Assembly: GCA_018240695.1 (NCBI GenBank)
Contig: JAFEFH010000008.1
Location: 1-45,823, forward strand
Origin: Pseudomonadota bacterium
GTDB lineage: Bacteria > Pseudomonadota > Alphaproteobacteria > Reyranellales > Reyranellaceae
Direction of reading: 5' to 3'
Length of the DNA: 45,823 nucleotides
A program made the translations under genes and the position numbers. The stretch's first letter is position 1; each line of letters opens with the position of its first letter. Positions 1 to 8,855 of the stretch are shown in pieces. The notes under the pieces are model-generated. The model was not told the origin of the DNA, did no database searches, and worked only from the letters and a program-made list of their open reading frames with translations.

Positions 1-329
1 CGGCGTCGGTGCGCGGCAGCGTGCGCGGCGTGCACTACAGCGCCAGCAAGGGCGGCGTGGTGTCGATGACGCGGGCGATGGCGCTCGAATTGGCGCCGCA
101 CGGCATCCGCGTGAATGCGGTCGCGCCCGGTCTCACCGACACGGCCCAGCCGCGCTACGGCAACAACGACGGCGAATTGGTGGAGATGGCGCGGGCCACG
201 ATCCCGCTCGGCGGCAAGCTGCTGACGGCCGACCAGATCGCGCGTACGGTGGCGTTCCTGGCGTCGGACGACGCCAGCGCCACCACTGGGCAGGTCCTGC
301 ACGTCAACGGCGGCTCCTACATGCCCTGA
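1..329 (+). CDS. SDR family oxidoreductase, C-terminal part (5' end outside window)
   Basis: This is the C-terminal portion of a classical short-chain dehydrogenase/reductase; the gene starts upstream of the window. The frame is open from base 3. The catalytic Tyr-x-x-x-Lys signature is visible as YSASK (Tyr codon 36-38, Lys codon 48-50). It is followed by the usual region after the active site (RVNAVAPG, the PG of the cofactor/substrate loop) and a C-terminal GQVLHVNGGSYMP tail that closes the Rossmann sheet in this family. NAD(P)-dependent oxidation or reduction of an alcohol/ketone is expected. The substrate cannot be inferred because the N-terminal cofactor motif is not visible. It ends with TGA two bases before the convergent hydrolase stop. 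Confidence 0.9.
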   Translation, partial: ASVRGSVRGVHYSASKGGVVSMTRAMALELAPHGIRVNAVAPGLTDTAQPRYGNNDGELVEMARATIPLGGKLLTADQIARTVAFLASDDASATTGQVLHVNGGSYMP

Positions 330-330
330 G

Positions 331-1317
331 CTAGAGGCAGGGCGAGCGGCGCGTGCCCTTCTCGATGAAGTCGTGGATGCAGACGCCGAATTTGCGTGGG
401 AACTTGCTGTTGTTGGCGGCGCCGTGGCCGGTGAAGCCTTCGGGATTCGAGATAACAACGGCATCGACACCCGACGCGGCGAAGGCGGCCTTGGCATCGT
501 CCATGCGGCCGCCGACGTCGTAGCTGTCGTCGGCGAAGTTCACGACGACGATGCGCGGCCCGGGCTTGAGGGCGCTCACCATCTGCTGCCAGTCGGAGCG
601 CGCGACCGAGACGTCGCGCATATTCTTGACCTCGCCGTGCCGTGCCGCGGAGACAGAGATCACGCCATCCACCGGCGCGCCGCGTTGGGTCGCCGCCAGG
701 GACATCCAGGCGCCATTCGATTGACCGGCCAGGATCACGCGGCGATAGCCCATGGATTTGGCGAGGCGAACGGCGTCGGCGAGCTCGGTGGCATCGCCCA
801 TCCAGTCGCGGATCCATTCGCGGTCGAAGCGATAGAGATCGTATCCGTCGACAGTGAAGTAGGCTGTCTGGCCCTGTGGCGCGCCGTGTGTGGCATCCCG
901 GCCCGGCATGTAGCCGTGGCTCCAGACGATCAGCCCGGCCGCGGCCTGCGGACCCTTGTTCTGCCAATAGGGTTCGGCGCGCAGACGGCCGATCGGCGGC
1001 AGGACCGGCGGCGCAGCCGAATGCCAATCACGCCCGTTCAGTACGACATTGTTCACGGCGTAGAGCGTGCAATCGGCCTTGGCTGCGTCGTGGCACGACT
1101 TCAGCCCGCGCTCCACGGCGCCGCTCGGATCGACTCCCGAAGCACCCGCCCACAGATACCCCTTGCCGTCGGGTGCGAGCATGAAGACGCGATGCGGCGC
1201 CAGGCGCTGGAAGTCTTCGTAGGTACGCTGGGCATCGGCGCGGAGCTGGGCCGATGCGGGCGATGCGACCGACGCGGCGGCCAGGGCCGCCGCGAGTCCT
1301 ATCGCCTTGATCGTCAC
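331..1317 (-). CDS. Secreted alpha/beta hydrolase-like protein
   Basis: The protein has 328 aa with a clear signal peptide (residues 1-24, ending ASPASAQ), so it is exported. The nucleophile elbow GQSNG places the likely catalytic Ser at residue 200. An HGYMPG segment near residue 134 resembles an oxyanion-hole loop. FADD (about 263) and GHG (His about 298) are candidate acid and base of the triad. These features suggest a periplasmic esterase/peptidase-like hydrolase; substrate unknown. The start is GTG, 7 bases after the infC stop with no convincing Shine-Dalgarno sequence, so translation may be coupled to infC. It ends two bases from the convergent SDR gene. Confidence 0.75.
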   Translation of the reverse strand: MTIKAIGLAAALAAASVASPASAQLRADAQRTYEDFQRLAPHRVFMLAPDGKGYLWAGASGVDPSGAVERGLKSCHDAAKADCTLYAVNNVVLNGRDWHSAAPPVLPPIGRLRAEPYWQNKGPQAAAGLIVWSHGYMPGRDATHGAPQGQTAYFTVDGYDLYRFDREWIRDWMGDATELADAVRLAKSMGYRRVILAGQSNGAWMSLAATQRGAPVDGVISVSAARHGEVKNMRDVSVARSDWQQMVSALKPGPRIVVVNFADDSYDVGGRMDDAKAAFAASGVDAVVISNPEGFTGHGAANNSKFPRKFGVCIHDFIEKGTRRSPCL

Positions 1318-1324
1318 GCGACGA

Positions 1325-1861
1325 TCATTTCGGGGCGAGAACCATGATCATCTGCCGGCCTTCCATGCGCGGCATCGACTCGATCTTGGTCAGCGGGTCC
1401 ATCTCGCCACGGACGCGGTTGAGGACCTGAAGGCCGAGCTCGGAGTGTACCATCTCGCGGCCGCGGAAACGCAGGGTGACCTTCACCTTGTCGCCTTCCT
1501 CGATGAACCGCTTCATGGCGCGCATCTTCACTTCGTAATCGTGGTCGTCGATGTTCGGGCGCATCTTGATCTCTTTGACCTCGATGACCTTCTGGTGCTT
1601 GCGCGCCTCGTGGGCCTTCTTCTGGGCCTCGTACTTGTACTTGCCGTAGTCTGAAATCTTGGCGACGGGCGGCACGGCATTCGGCGAGATCTCGATCAGA
1701 TCGAGATTGGCCTCTTCGGCCATCTCCAGCGCCTCGCGGGAGCTGACAACGCCGACCATGTCGCCGTTCTCGTCGATCAGTCGAACTTGCGGCGCCCTGA
1801 TCTCGGCGTTGACCCGCGGACCATCTTTGGTCGGCGGGGTCTGTTGTGCGGGTCGAGCTAT
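1325..1861 (-). CDS. infC: Translation initiation factor IF-3, probable AUA start
   Basis: IF-3 binds the 30S subunit, prevents premature 50S joining and proofreads start-codon pairing. The full family architecture is present. The N-domain begins [20 protein letters not shown] lysine-rich linker helix ([17 protein letters not shown]) follows, and the C-domain carries [16 protein letters not shown] and VTLRFRGRE. The annotatable TTG start at 1882 would add seven residues and place a purine-rich ribosome-binding site inside the gene. An in-frame ATA at 1861-1859 is preceded by GAGGAGAAGGAAGCC, which is ideal Shine-Dalgarno sequence, and gives the family's usual N-terminus ([16 protein letters not shown]). 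A rare start codon is the known autoregulatory device of infC (AUU in E. coli). rpmI and rplT do not follow it here. Confidence 0.93.
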   Translation of the reverse strand: MARPAQQTPPTKDGPRVNAEIRAPQVRLIDENGDMVGVVSSREALEMAEEANLDLIEISPNAVPPVAKISDYGKYKYEAQKKAHEARKHQKVIEVKEIKMRPNIDDHDYEVKMRAMKRFIEEGDKVKVTLRFRGREMVHSELGLQVLNRVRGEMDPLTKIESMPRMEGRQMIMVLAPK

Positions 1862-1920
1862 GGCTTCCTTCTCCTCTGTCAAAGCCCCGTGCAGGGGCGA
1901 AAAACGAGACTACGACCGCC

Positions 1921-3861
1921 CTAGAAGGGCGGCCGCGCCTCGGCCGAAAGTGTAGTGGCGGCGGCCCCCAATTCAAGGACCTCCTGCTTCTCCGAGCCCA
2001 GACGCCGCACCGCGACCGTCTGGTTCTCCATATCGCGCCGGCCGACCGCGATGATCAGCGGCACATGGGCCAGCGAGTGCTCGCGGACCTTGTAGTTGAT
2101 CTTCTCGTTGCGCAGGTCGATGTCGACCCGCATGCCTGCGGCTCGCAATTTCGCGGCGACCTCGTTGGCATAGCTGTCGGCATCGTTCACGACCGTGACC
2201 ACCACCGCTTGGGTCGGCGCCAGCCATAGCGGGAACCGGCCGGCATGATGCTCGATCAGAACGCCGATCATGCGCTCGAAGCTGCCGAAGATGGCGCGGT
2301 GCAGCATGACCGGCCGCTTGCGCGAGCCGTCCTCCGCGACATAAGCCGCGCCCAGCCGCTCCGGCAGGACGAAGTCGACCTGGAGGGTGCCGCACTGCCA
2401 GTCGCGGCCGATCGCGTCGCGCAGCACGAACTCGAGCTTGGGCCCGTAGAACGCGCCCTCGCCGGGATTGAGGATCGGCTCGAGGCCGGCGGCCTTGGCG
2501 GCGGACTTCAGCGCACCCTCGGCCTGGTCCCAGGTCGCATCCGTGCCGGCGCGCGTCGGCGGCCGGTCCGAGAACTTCACGAAGTACTCGAAGCCCAGGT
2601 CCTTGTAGACCTCGCCCAGCAGCTTGCAGAAGCGGATCGTCTCGCTCTCGATCTGGTCTTCCGTGCAGAAGATGTGGGCATCGTCCTGCGTGAAGGCGCG
2701 CACGCGCATGATGCCGTGCAAGGCGCCCGACGGCTCGAAGCGGTGGCACGAGCCCATCTCCGCCATGCGCAGCGGCAGCTCGCGGTAGCTGCGCAGACCT
2801 TGATTGAAGATCTGGATGTGGCACGGGCAGTTCATCGGCTTCAGCGCGAAGATGCGCTGCGCCGGGTCGGCCATGAACTCGCGCAGGCCTTCGTCGTTCT
2901 CGCTGAGATACATGTTCTCGCGGAACTTCTCCCAGTGGCCCGAGGCTTCCCACAGGCGCCGGTCGTTGAGCTGCGGCGTCTTCACCTCGACATAGCCGCC
3001 CGCCTCGAGCTTGCGGCGGAGGTATGCCTCGAGCGTCCGCCAGAACGTCCAGCCCTTGGGATGCCAGTAGACCATGCCGGCGGCGTCTTCCTGCTGGTGG
3101 AAGAGGCCCATCTCGCGGCCGATCCGGCGGTGGTCGCGCTTCTCGGCCTCCTCGATGCGCAGGAGATAGGCCTTCAGGTCCTTGTCGGAGAAGAAGACCG
3201 TGCCGTAGACGCGCTGGAGCTGCGTCTTGGTCGCGTCGCCGCGCCAGTAGGCGCCCGACACCTTCGTGAGCTTGAACGCCTTGCCGAGCTTGCCCGTCGA
3301 GGGCAGGTGCGGACCCAGGCACATGTCGAGCCAGTCGCCCTGCTTGTAGACCGTGATCTCCTCGTCCTTCGGCAGCTCGTCGGCCCACTCCGCCTTGAAG
3401 CTCTCGCCGTGCTTGACGAAGTAGTCCTTGATCTTGGCGCGGTCCCAAACCGAGCGCTCGATCGGCAGGTCACGGTCGACGATCTCGGCCATGCGCTGTT
3501 CGATCTTGGCGAAGTCCTCGGGCGAGAACGGCTCGGCGCGGACGAAGTCGTAGTAGAAGCCGTCCTCCGTCGACGGGCCGAACGTGATCTGGGTGCCGGG
3601 GAAGAGCTCCTGGACGGCCTGCGCCAGCACGTGCGCAGCGTCGTGGCGCAGCAGCTCGAGCGCCTCGGGGTCCTTGGACGTGACGATGCCGATCTTGGCA
3701 TCGCGGTCCACGACCGTGGCGAGGTCCTTCATCTTGCCGTCGACGCGTAGCGCGAGCGCGGCCTTGGCGAGACCGGGGCCGATCGACGCGGCGATCTCGG
3801 CGCCGTTCACCGGTTTATCGAATTGTCGGACCGAACCGTCCGGCAGGGAAATATTGATCAT
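1921..3861 (-). CDS. thrS: Threonyl-tRNA synthetase
   Basis: ThrS charges tRNA-Thr and edits mischarged Ser-tRNA-Thr. The predicted protein has 646 aa. The TGS domain is at about 1-62. The editing domain carries HxxxH (RHDAAH, His 73/77). The class II catalytic core has motif 2 near [10 protein letters not shown], and the anticodon-binding domain is C-terminal. Zinc ligands expected from E. coli ThrS can be seen: Cys345 in KPMNCP, His396 in QDDAHIF and the His in MLHRAIFG. I chose ATG 3861 rather than GTG 3870 because AGGTGG lies 5 bases upstream of this ATG and the protein then begins [10 protein letters not shown], as usual. It is followed by infC after a 59-base gap on the same strand. Confidence 0.97.
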   Translation of the reverse strand: MINISLPDGSVRQFDKPVNGAEIAASIGPGLAKAALALRVDGKMKDLATVVDRDAKIGIVTSKDPEALELLRHDAAHVLAQAVQELFPGTQITFGPSTEDGFYYDFVRAEPFSPEDFAKIEQRMAEIVDRDLPIERSVWDRAKIKDYFVKHGESFKAEWADELPKDEEITVYKQGDWLDMCLGPHLPSTGKLGKAFKLTKVSGAYWRGDATKTQLQRVYGTVFFSDKDLKAYLLRIEEAEKRDHRRIGREMGLFHQQEDAAGMVYWHPKGWTFWRTLEAYLRRKLEAGGYVEVKTPQLNDRRLWEASGHWEKFRENMYLSENDEGLREFMADPAQRIFALKPMNCPCHIQIFNQGLRSYRELPLRMAEMGSCHRFEPSGALHGIMRVRAFTQDDAHIFCTEDQIESETIRFCKLLGEVYKDLGFEYFVKFSDRPPTRAGTDATWDQAEGALKSAAKAAGLEPILNPGEGAFYGPKLEFVLRDAIGRDWQCGTLQVDFVLPERLGAAYVAEDGSRKRPVMLHRAIFGSFERMIGVLIEHHAGRFPLWLAPTQAVVVTVVNDADSYANEVAAKLRAAGMRVDIDLRNEKINYKVREHSLAHVPLIIAVGRRDMENQTVAVRRLGSEKQEVLELGAAATTLSAEARPPF

Positions 3862-3899
3862 GACAACCACCTAGGCAGGAATTCGAACGCGTCTCATCG

Positions 3900-3960
3900 A
3901 CCGGCCGAGCGGGCCGGCGACAAAGGCCGGGAAGCGGCACAAGTGCGCGCGCCCGGCCGA
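3900..3960 (-). promoter_or_regulatory. Structured thrS leader with mutually exclusive GC hairpins
   Basis: Within the thrS 5' leader, CCGGCC (3901-3906) pairs with GGCCGG (3912-3917) across a 5-base loop. GGCCGGG (3925-3931) pairs with CCCGGCC (3952-3958). Because the arms are the same sequence, they can also pair in the other combinations, giving competing folds. No U-run follows, so a classical attenuator is not shown. thrS leaders are known to be autoregulated in E. coli by a tRNA-like operator; whether this leader works in that way is inference. Confidence 0.35.
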
Positions 3961-4023
3961 ATCAAGTTCGAACGGTGGTCAGTGTCGTGGGAGCGGGGAA
4001 AATCAACCGGTCCATGCGCCCCG

Positions 4024-4052
4024 GAGATAGGAGCAGCGGGCCTTTGAGTCAA
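4024..4052 (-). promoter_or_regulatory. Predicted sigma-70-type promoter of thrS
   Basis: On the minus strand TTGACT (4052-4047) and TATCTC (4029-4024) are separated by exactly 17 bases. The site lies directly after the stop codon of the upstream glycosyltransferase gene. Transcription would start near 4017 and produce a leader of about 155 bases before the thrS ATG. The assignment rests on motif match and position only. Confidence 0.55.
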
Positions 4053-4056
4053 GTTT

Positions 4057-5187
4057 TCAGGCAGAAACCCGCCCGAAGAGGTCGAGCAGCCGCCGGTTCG
4101 TTTCAGCCAGAGAATAGTGCGTGCGGACGTGCTCCCTGGCGGTCCGGGCGAGGTCGCCGCGGGCCTCGGGTGACAGCGACAGGGCCGCGTTCAGCGCCTC
4201 GGCCAGCGATGCGGCATCGCCCGGCGTGGCAAGCCAGCCCGTCGTGCCCGGCAGGAGGGCTTCCGCGGCGGCGCCGCCATCGACCGCCACGACCGGGCGT
4301 CCCATGGCCTGCGCCTCGACCATCGGCCGGCTGAAGCCCTGGAGCTTGCCGCCGGTCGACACCACCACGTCGGCCAGCATGTAGGCGGCGGGCATGTCGT
4401 CGACATAGGGGCCGATCTGCACGCGGCCGAGCAGGCCGGCGTCCGCGATCAGCTTCTCGACCTCCTTCTCGAACGGTGTCGGCCCGCCCACCGAGCCCAG
4501 CAGGAGGCAGAATACGTCGGCATGACCCAGCCGGCGGATCGCCTCGATCAGCAGCCGGTGGCCGCGATCCTTGTCGAAGCGGCCGGGATAGAGGACGACG
4601 TGCGCGCCGTCGGGGACGCGCAGGTCGGCGGCCAGGCGGATCACGCGATCGGCGCGCACCAGCGCGGGATCGAAGCGGTCGAGGTTGATGCCTGGTGGAA
4701 TGGCTTCCAGGCGTTCGGCCGGATCGGGCTCGCGGCCGCGCATGTCGTTCGCGACATAAGCCGACATCGCGACCAGCGCATCGGCGCGCAACTGCCGCCG
4801 TTCGGCGAGACGCTCCATCATGCCGGTCGCGACGAACGGCTGGTGGAGCGCCGCGATCCATTTCGTCTTCAAACGCCGTGCGAGGGCGCCCGCGACCCAT
4901 GCGGCCCTTGGCGAGCGCGAGAGGATCAGATCGATGTCGGCGTTGCGCAGGCTGGACGCGAGGAGCGGCGGCAGGCGGAGTCGCGCGCGCAGCGGTCCGC
5001 TCCACGGCGGCAATTCGAGATGCGTCGCGCGCAGGCGGAGGAGATCGGGCACCATCGCGCCACCAGGCGACGCCACGATCGCAGTGCCGCCCGCGGCGAC
5101 CACGGCCTGCACGGTGTCGAGCGTCGCACGTGCCAATCCGCTGCCGGCGAGCGACGGGACGATTTGCAGGAGGGTGAGGGAGGACAA
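4057..5187 (-). CDS. GT4-type glycosyltransferase
   Basis: A GT-B fold glycosyltransferase of the GT4 (RfaB-like) family. The acceptor-side N-terminal domain begins TLLQIVPSLAGSGLARA. The donor-binding C-terminal domain shows VLYPGRFDKDRGH, a glycine-rich loop near LLLGSVGGP, and GFSRPMVEAQAMGRPVVA, the region of the E-x7-E donor-binding motif. It probably transfers a sugar from a nucleotide donor to lipid or surface polysaccharide; the substrate is unknown. The start is uncertain. The frame stays open to 5292, but that overlaps the divergent hydrolase gene by 64 bases. TTG at 5187 is the first plausible start just before the conserved core, although no Shine-Dalgarno sequence is evident. Confidence 0.85.
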   Translation of the reverse strand: MSSLTLLQIVPSLAGSGLARATLDTVQAVVAAGGTAIVASPGGAMVPDLLRLRATHLELPPWSGPLRARLRLPPLLASSLRNADIDLILSRSPRAAWVAGALARRLKTKWIAALHQPFVATGMMERLAERRQLRADALVAMSAYVANDMRGREPDPAERLEAIPPGINLDRFDPALVRADRVIRLAADLRVPDGAHVVLYPGRFDKDRGHRLLIEAIRRLGHADVFCLLLGSVGGPTPFEKEVEKLIADAGLLGRVQIGPYVDDMPAAYMLADVVVSTGGKLQGFSRPMVEAQAMGRPVVAVDGGAAAEALLPGTTGWLATPGDAASLAEALNAALSLSPEARGDLARTAREHVRTHYSLAETNRRLLDLFGRVSA

Positions 5188-5228
5188 GGAGTTGGCGGCG
5201 GCTTTCTCTCTGTGGCAGGTAACACGAC

Positions 5229-5984
5229 ATGAACGACAAAAGTAGGGCAGAGCGACTCGCGCGCCCGGATGGTAATTTCGTCGCCTACGCAAGAACCGCA
5301 GGCCATGCGCCGACGGTCGTGTTCCTGGGCGGCTTCCGCTCCGACATGACCGGCACGAAGGCGGTTGCCCTCGAGCAATGGGCGCGCGCGCGGGGCAACG
5401 CGTTCCTGCGCTTCGACTATCTCGGTCACGGACAATCGTCGGGCCGCTTCGAGGACGGCACGATCGGCCGCTGGCTCGACGACTCGCTGGCGGCGATCGA
5501 TGCGCTCACGTCCGGCAAGCTGGTGTTGGTGGGATCGAGCATGGGCGGCTGGCTGTCACTGCTCGTGGCGCTGAAGCGGCCGGAGCGTCTGTCCGGATTG
5601 GTACTGATCGCAGCAGCCCCCGACTTCACCGAACGTATGCTGCTCGCGGGGCTGTCGCCCGAGGAGCAGGCGACCTTGCAGAAAGAAGGACGGCTCGAGC
5701 GGCCCTCGCAATATTCGCCGGAGCCGTCGGTCTTTACCTGGAAGCTGATCGAGGAAGGGCGCAACCACCTCGTGCTCGACAAGAAGCTCGCGCTGCCCTG
5801 CCCCGTGCGGCTGCTGCATGGCCAGAACGATCCCGACGTGCCGTGGGAATATTCGCTGCAGATCGCGCAACATCTCGACGCCCCCGACGTCGTGACGACC
5901 TTCGTGAAGGGCGGCGACCACCGGCTCAGCACGCAAGCAGACATCGCCCGCCTGATCGCCACCGTCGAGGAACTCTCGCGCTAG
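5229..5984 (+). CDS. Alpha/beta hydrolase (ABHD10-like)
   Basis: The protein has 251 aa with a single alpha/beta hydrolase domain and no signal peptide. The oxyanion strand is VVFLGGFRSDM, followed by RFDYLGHGQS. The nucleophile elbow GSSMGG places Ser104. The acid is likely Asp201/203 in GQNDPDVPW and the base His231 in GGDHRLS, so a full Ser-Asp-His triad is visible. The sequence resembles the small ABHD10-type esterases/thioesterases common in alphaproteobacteria; substrate not determinable. It starts at ATG with AGGT upstream. It diverges from the glycosyltransferase and its TAG stop overlaps the stop of the convergent SDR gene within the tetranucleotide CTAG. Confidence 0.88.
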   Translation: MNDKSRAERLARPDGNFVAYARTAGHAPTVVFLGGFRSDMTGTKAVALEQWARARGNAFLRFDYLGHGQSSGRFEDGTIGRWLDDSLAAIDALTSGKLVLVGSSMGGWLSLLVALKRPERLSGLVLIAAAPDFTERMLLAGLSPEEQATLQKEGRLERPSQYSPEPSVFTWKLIEEGRNHLVLDKKLALPCPVRLLHGQNDPDVPWEYSLQIAQHLDAPDVVTTFVKGGDHRLSTQADIARLIATVEELSR

Positions 5985-6838
5985 CTCTGCGCTGCGATGG
6001 CGCGCAGGCCTTCGCGATAGGTCGGGTACTTCAGCGCGACTCCGAGGTCGCGCTTGAGACGGTCGTTCCGCACGCGGCGGTTCTCCGAATAGAACGAGCG
6101 CGCCATGGCGCTCATCGTCGGTTCGATCTCGTGCCAGGGAAGCAGCGGCGGCACCGGCTTGCCCAGCAACTCGCAGGCGAAGGCGATCAAGTCGGCCGAC
6201 GAGGCCGGCAGATCGTCGACGACGTTGTAGACCGCGCCGCGCGGCTTGCTCATCGCGGCGACGACGGCGCCCGCGATATCCTCGATATGGATGCGCGAGA
6301 AAACCTGGCCGGGCTTGTCGATGCGCCGCGCGGTGCCCGCCTTCACCTGATCGACGGCACTGCGACCGGGCCCGTAGATGCCGGGCAGACGGAAAATATC
6401 GACGGGCATGCCGTTCTTTTGCCCCAGCGCCCGCCACGCGCACTCGGTGGCGAGGCGTTCGATGCTGCGCGCCTGCGTCGGCCGCGGCGTGTCTTCTTCG
6501 TCGACCCATCCGCCGTTCCGGTCGCCGTAGACGCCGGTCGTCGACAGATAGCCCAGCCATCTTGCATGCCCCAGCCGGTCCGCGCTGGTCCGGAGCGCGG
6601 GATCGCCGGCCGTGCCCGGCGCGATCGAGCAGAGAATATGCGTGGCGACCGCGAGGCTGTCGCTGGCGAGAGCGGCCGACCCGTCGAAGACCTCGGCGTC
6701 GATGCCGGTGGCGCGCAAGGCCGTGGCCTTGTCGCCGGTAGTCACAGTTCCGCCGACCTGCCAGCCCGCGGCCTTGGCGAGCTTGGCGATTTCAAGGCCG
6801 CTGTAGCCCAAGCCGAAAATGAAAAGACGTCCTGTCAT
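5981..6838 (-). CDS. Extended/atypical SDR (NAD-dependent epimerase-like)
   Basis: The protein has 285 aa. The N-terminal cofactor loop is FIFGLGYSGLEIA (GxGxxG at about 9-14). Strand VATHILCSIAPGTAGD is followed by YLSTTGVYGD, which holds the Ser/Thr and Tyr region of the extended SDR active site. FRLPGIYGPGRS and FSRIHIEDIAG are typical of the YeeZ/YlbE-like sugar-epimerase-related SDRs. It is probably a cytosolic NAD(P)-binding protein; no substrate can be assigned. The ATG start at 6838 is clean, 36 bases from the divergent TPR gene. Confidence 0.85.
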   Translation of the reverse strand: MTGRLFIFGLGYSGLEIAKLAKAAGWQVGGTVTTGDKATALRATGIDAEVFDGSAALASDSLAVATHILCSIAPGTAGDPALRTSADRLGHARWLGYLSTTGVYGDRNGGWVDEEDTPRPTQARSIERLATECAWRALGQKNGMPVDIFRLPGIYGPGRSAVDQVKAGTARRIDKPGQVFSRIHIEDIAGAVVAAMSKPRGAVYNVVDDLPASSADLIAFACELLGKPVPPLLPWHEIEPTMSAMARSFYSENRRVRNDRLKRDLGVALKYPTYREGLRAIAAQS

Positions 6839-6874
6839 CTTGTCAGGATCACCGGGACGCTGTTCTTTTCAACC

Positions 6875-7738
6875 ATGTTGTTTCGCGCGCCTCTTTCTGC
6901 CGTTTGCCTGTCGCTGCTCACCGCCCTGCCGGCGGCGGCGCAAATCCGGGAGTTGAGCCCGGAGCCCGGGGTGGGGACGACCCTCGAAAAAGGGCTGGCA
7001 CCGTTTGCCGCGACACCGGACCACCAGCGCCGCTATCTCGAGTGCATGAAGCTGGCGCGCAGCGAGCCGCTGAAGGCGCTGCCGGTCGCGGAAAAATGGA
7101 AGGGCGAAGGCGGCGGCCTCGGTGCGCGTCATTGCGTGGCCATCGCGATGTTCGAGTCCGGCAAGTATGTGCAGGCCGCCAATCAGTTCGAGGCGATCGC
7201 CCGCGACATGGGCAACGAAAGGCCCGGCCTCCAGGCCGAGCTTTACGCTCAGGCGGGGCAGGGCTGGATGGAGGCGGGGCAGGCGGAGAACGCCGCGACG
7301 GCGCAGAGCCGTGCGCTCGAGTTGAAGGCCGACGATCCCGATCTGTGGATCGACCGAGGGCTTAGCTATGCCGCGATGAAGGCGTGGCCGCGCGCGATCT
7401 CGGATTTCGACCACGCTCTCGATCTTCGCGCCAAGGACGTCGACACGGTCGTGTTGCGGGCCGCGGCGTGGCGCAACGCCGGCGACGCGAGGCGCGCGCT
7501 CGGTGACGCACAGTATGCGCTGCGGCTGGCGCCCGAGCATTCCGAGGCGCTGCTGGAGCGCGGTTTCGACTATCTGGCCCTCGGCGACCGGGCGGCAGCC
7601 GACCGGGATTTCAAGAAGGTGGCCGAACTCGTGCCGCCGGGCTCCAGCGCCGCCCTCAGGGCCGCCGCCGGGTTGCGCGGCGAACTGCCGGGGACCGCGG
7701 CCGAGCCGCCTGCTGCAAAGGGGGGCAAGAAGGGCTAA
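6875..7738 (+). CDS. Exported tetratricopeptide-repeat protein
   Basis: The 287-residue product begins with a signal peptide (MLFRAPLSAVCLSLLTALPAAAQ), so it is periplasmic or released. Residues from about 45 to 255 form helical TPR-like units; the clearest are AQAGQGWMEAGQAENAATAQ, IDRGLSYAAMKAWPRAISDF and LERGFDYLALGDRAAADRDF. The C-terminus is Pro/Ala/Lys-rich. TPR proteins act as protein-interaction scaffolds; no partner is evident except the next gene, whose first ATG overlaps this stop as TAATG. The frame is open far upstream, but ATG 6875 is chosen because it begins the signal peptide and clears the divergent SDR gene. Confidence 0.8.
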   Translation: MLFRAPLSAVCLSLLTALPAAAQIRELSPEPGVGTTLEKGLAPFAATPDHQRRYLECMKLARSEPLKALPVAEKWKGEGGGLGARHCVAIAMFESGKYVQAANQFEAIARDMGNERPGLQAELYAQAGQGWMEAGQAENAATAQSRALELKADDPDLWIDRGLSYAAMKAWPRAISDFDHALDLRAKDVDTVVLRAAAWRNAGDARRALGDAQYALRLAPEHSEALLERGFDYLALGDRAAADRDFKKVAELVPPGSSAALRAAAGLRGELPGTAAEPPAAKGGKKG

Positions 7739-7770
7739 TGTCGGTTCAATCGCATGAACAGCGGAAAACA

Positions 7771-8415
7771 ATGAAATCCCTCCCTCTCGCGCTCCTTCTT
7801 CTGGCCGCCGCCGTCCCGGCGCTGGCCCAGACCCCCCCGGCCGACCGTGGCCAGGCACCGTCGGCTTATTATCCCGCACCGCCGCCGTTGCAGGCACCAC
7901 AGGTCGACCAGGGCGCCTCGGTGACCGGCCTGACCTCGCCGCTCGCTCAGGACGACAAGAAGATCACGCAGACCAAGATCGATTCGGACGCCGAGGCGCA
8001 GCTCTTCGCCGGCGCCACCAAGATCGTCTGGGGCCGCTACGCCAAGATAAAGGGCGCGAAGTCGGGAACCGTGACGGTGACCAAGCAGGGCGGGCTGTGG
8101 ACCGTGACCGGCCGTATCGACAGCGTGGCGCCGGGCACCGAGGGCGACTGGGCGTCGATCAACGCGGTGGTCGAAAGCATCTCGGCCAACCACATCGCCG
8201 TGCGCGGCGAGGTCGCCTTCCGGGTCGCCAAGGTCGACAACGGCGCGACCTGCAAGACGAGCGGCCAGTTGCACTTCCGCCGCTCGGGCAAGTCGCAGAC
8301 CTGGCGCCTCACGGAGGGCGACAATCCCTGCGACGGCACGCAGGAGCGGTTCGATCTCGTGTACGACAAGCCCGCGCCCGAGAAGAAGCCGGTGCCGGCC
8401 CAGAAGAAGGGCTAA
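7771..8415 (+). CDS. Hypothetical exported protein
   Basis: No family is recognised. The product from ATG 7771 has 214 aa and starts with a signal peptide ([20 protein letters not shown]), followed by a Pro-rich stretch ([12 protein letters not shown]). A mature domain holds two cysteines (ATCKTSG, DNPCDG) that could form a disulfide, and the tail is Lys/Pro-rich. A start at ATG 7738 overlaps the previous stop (TAATG) and would add 11 residues ahead of the signal peptide, so the internal ATG is preferred. It is probably cotranscribed with the TPR gene and may share its envelope role. Its TAA overlaps the stop of the convergent rnhA. Confidence 0.7.
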   Translation: MKSLPLALLLLAAAVPALAQTPPADRGQAPSAYYPAPPPLQAPQVDQGASVTGLTSPLAQDDKKITQTKIDSDAEAQLFAGATKIVWGRYAKIKGAKSGTVTVTKQGGLWTVTGRIDSVAPGTEGDWASINAVVESISANHIAVRGEVAFRVAKVDNGATCKTSGQLHFRRSGKSQTWRLTEGDNPCDGTQERFDLVYDKPAPEKKPVPAQKKG

Positions 8416-8855
8416 CGGAGCTTATCGACCTCGAGGCGCGCCAGCTCGTCGGCGCGCTCGTTCTCGGCGTGGCCGCTATGGCCCTTCACCCAGGTCCATT
8501 GCAGTCTGTGCGGCGCGCTGGCCGCGACGAGGCGCTGCCATAGCTCGACGTTTTTCACCGGCTTCTTGTCGGCGGTGCGCCAGCCGTTCTTCTTCCAGCC
8601 GTGGATCCACTTGGTGGCGCCATCCATCACGTACTTGCTGTCGGTGAAGATCCGCACGGAACAGGGGCGCTTCAGCGCCTCGAGCCCGGAGATCACGCCC
8701 ATCAGCTCCATCTTGTTGTTGGTCGTCGGCGTCTCGCCGCCCGACAGCTCGCGTTCCTTCTCGCCCATCCGCAGGATCGCCGCCCAGCCGCCCGGTCCCG
8801 GGTTGCCGCTGCATGCGCCGTCGGTGAAGAGCTGGACTTCGGGCGTGTCGCTCAC
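8412..8855 (-). CDS. rnhA: Ribonuclease HI
   Basis: RNase HI cleaves the RNA strand of RNA/DNA hybrids. The protein has 147 aa, the normal bacterial length. The active-site carboxylates are visible: Asp in [17 protein letters not shown], Glu in NNKMELMGV, Asp in IFTDSKYV and Asp in ENERADELA. The basic handle region ([16 protein letters not shown]) is present. The GTG start overlaps the thrB stop as GTGA, so it is probably translated by coupling at the end of an ispH-thrB-rnhA operon. Its stop overlaps the stop of the convergent exported-protein gene. Confidence 0.96.
   Translation of the reverse strand: MSDTPEVQLFTDGACSGNPGPGGWAAILRMGEKERELSGGETPTTNNKMELMGVISGLEALKRPCSVRIFTDSKYVMDGATKWIHGWKKNGWRTADKKPVKNVELWQRLVAASAPHRLQWTWVKGHSGHAENERADELARLEVDKLR

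Noticed and set aside
2245..3750. 501-residue open frame on the plus strand
   Set aside because: Antisense to thrS, with no recognisable domain.
5378..7738. Very long plus-strand frame leading into the TPR protein
   Set aside because: The upstream part overlaps two well-supported genes; the signal peptide at 6875 marks the true start.
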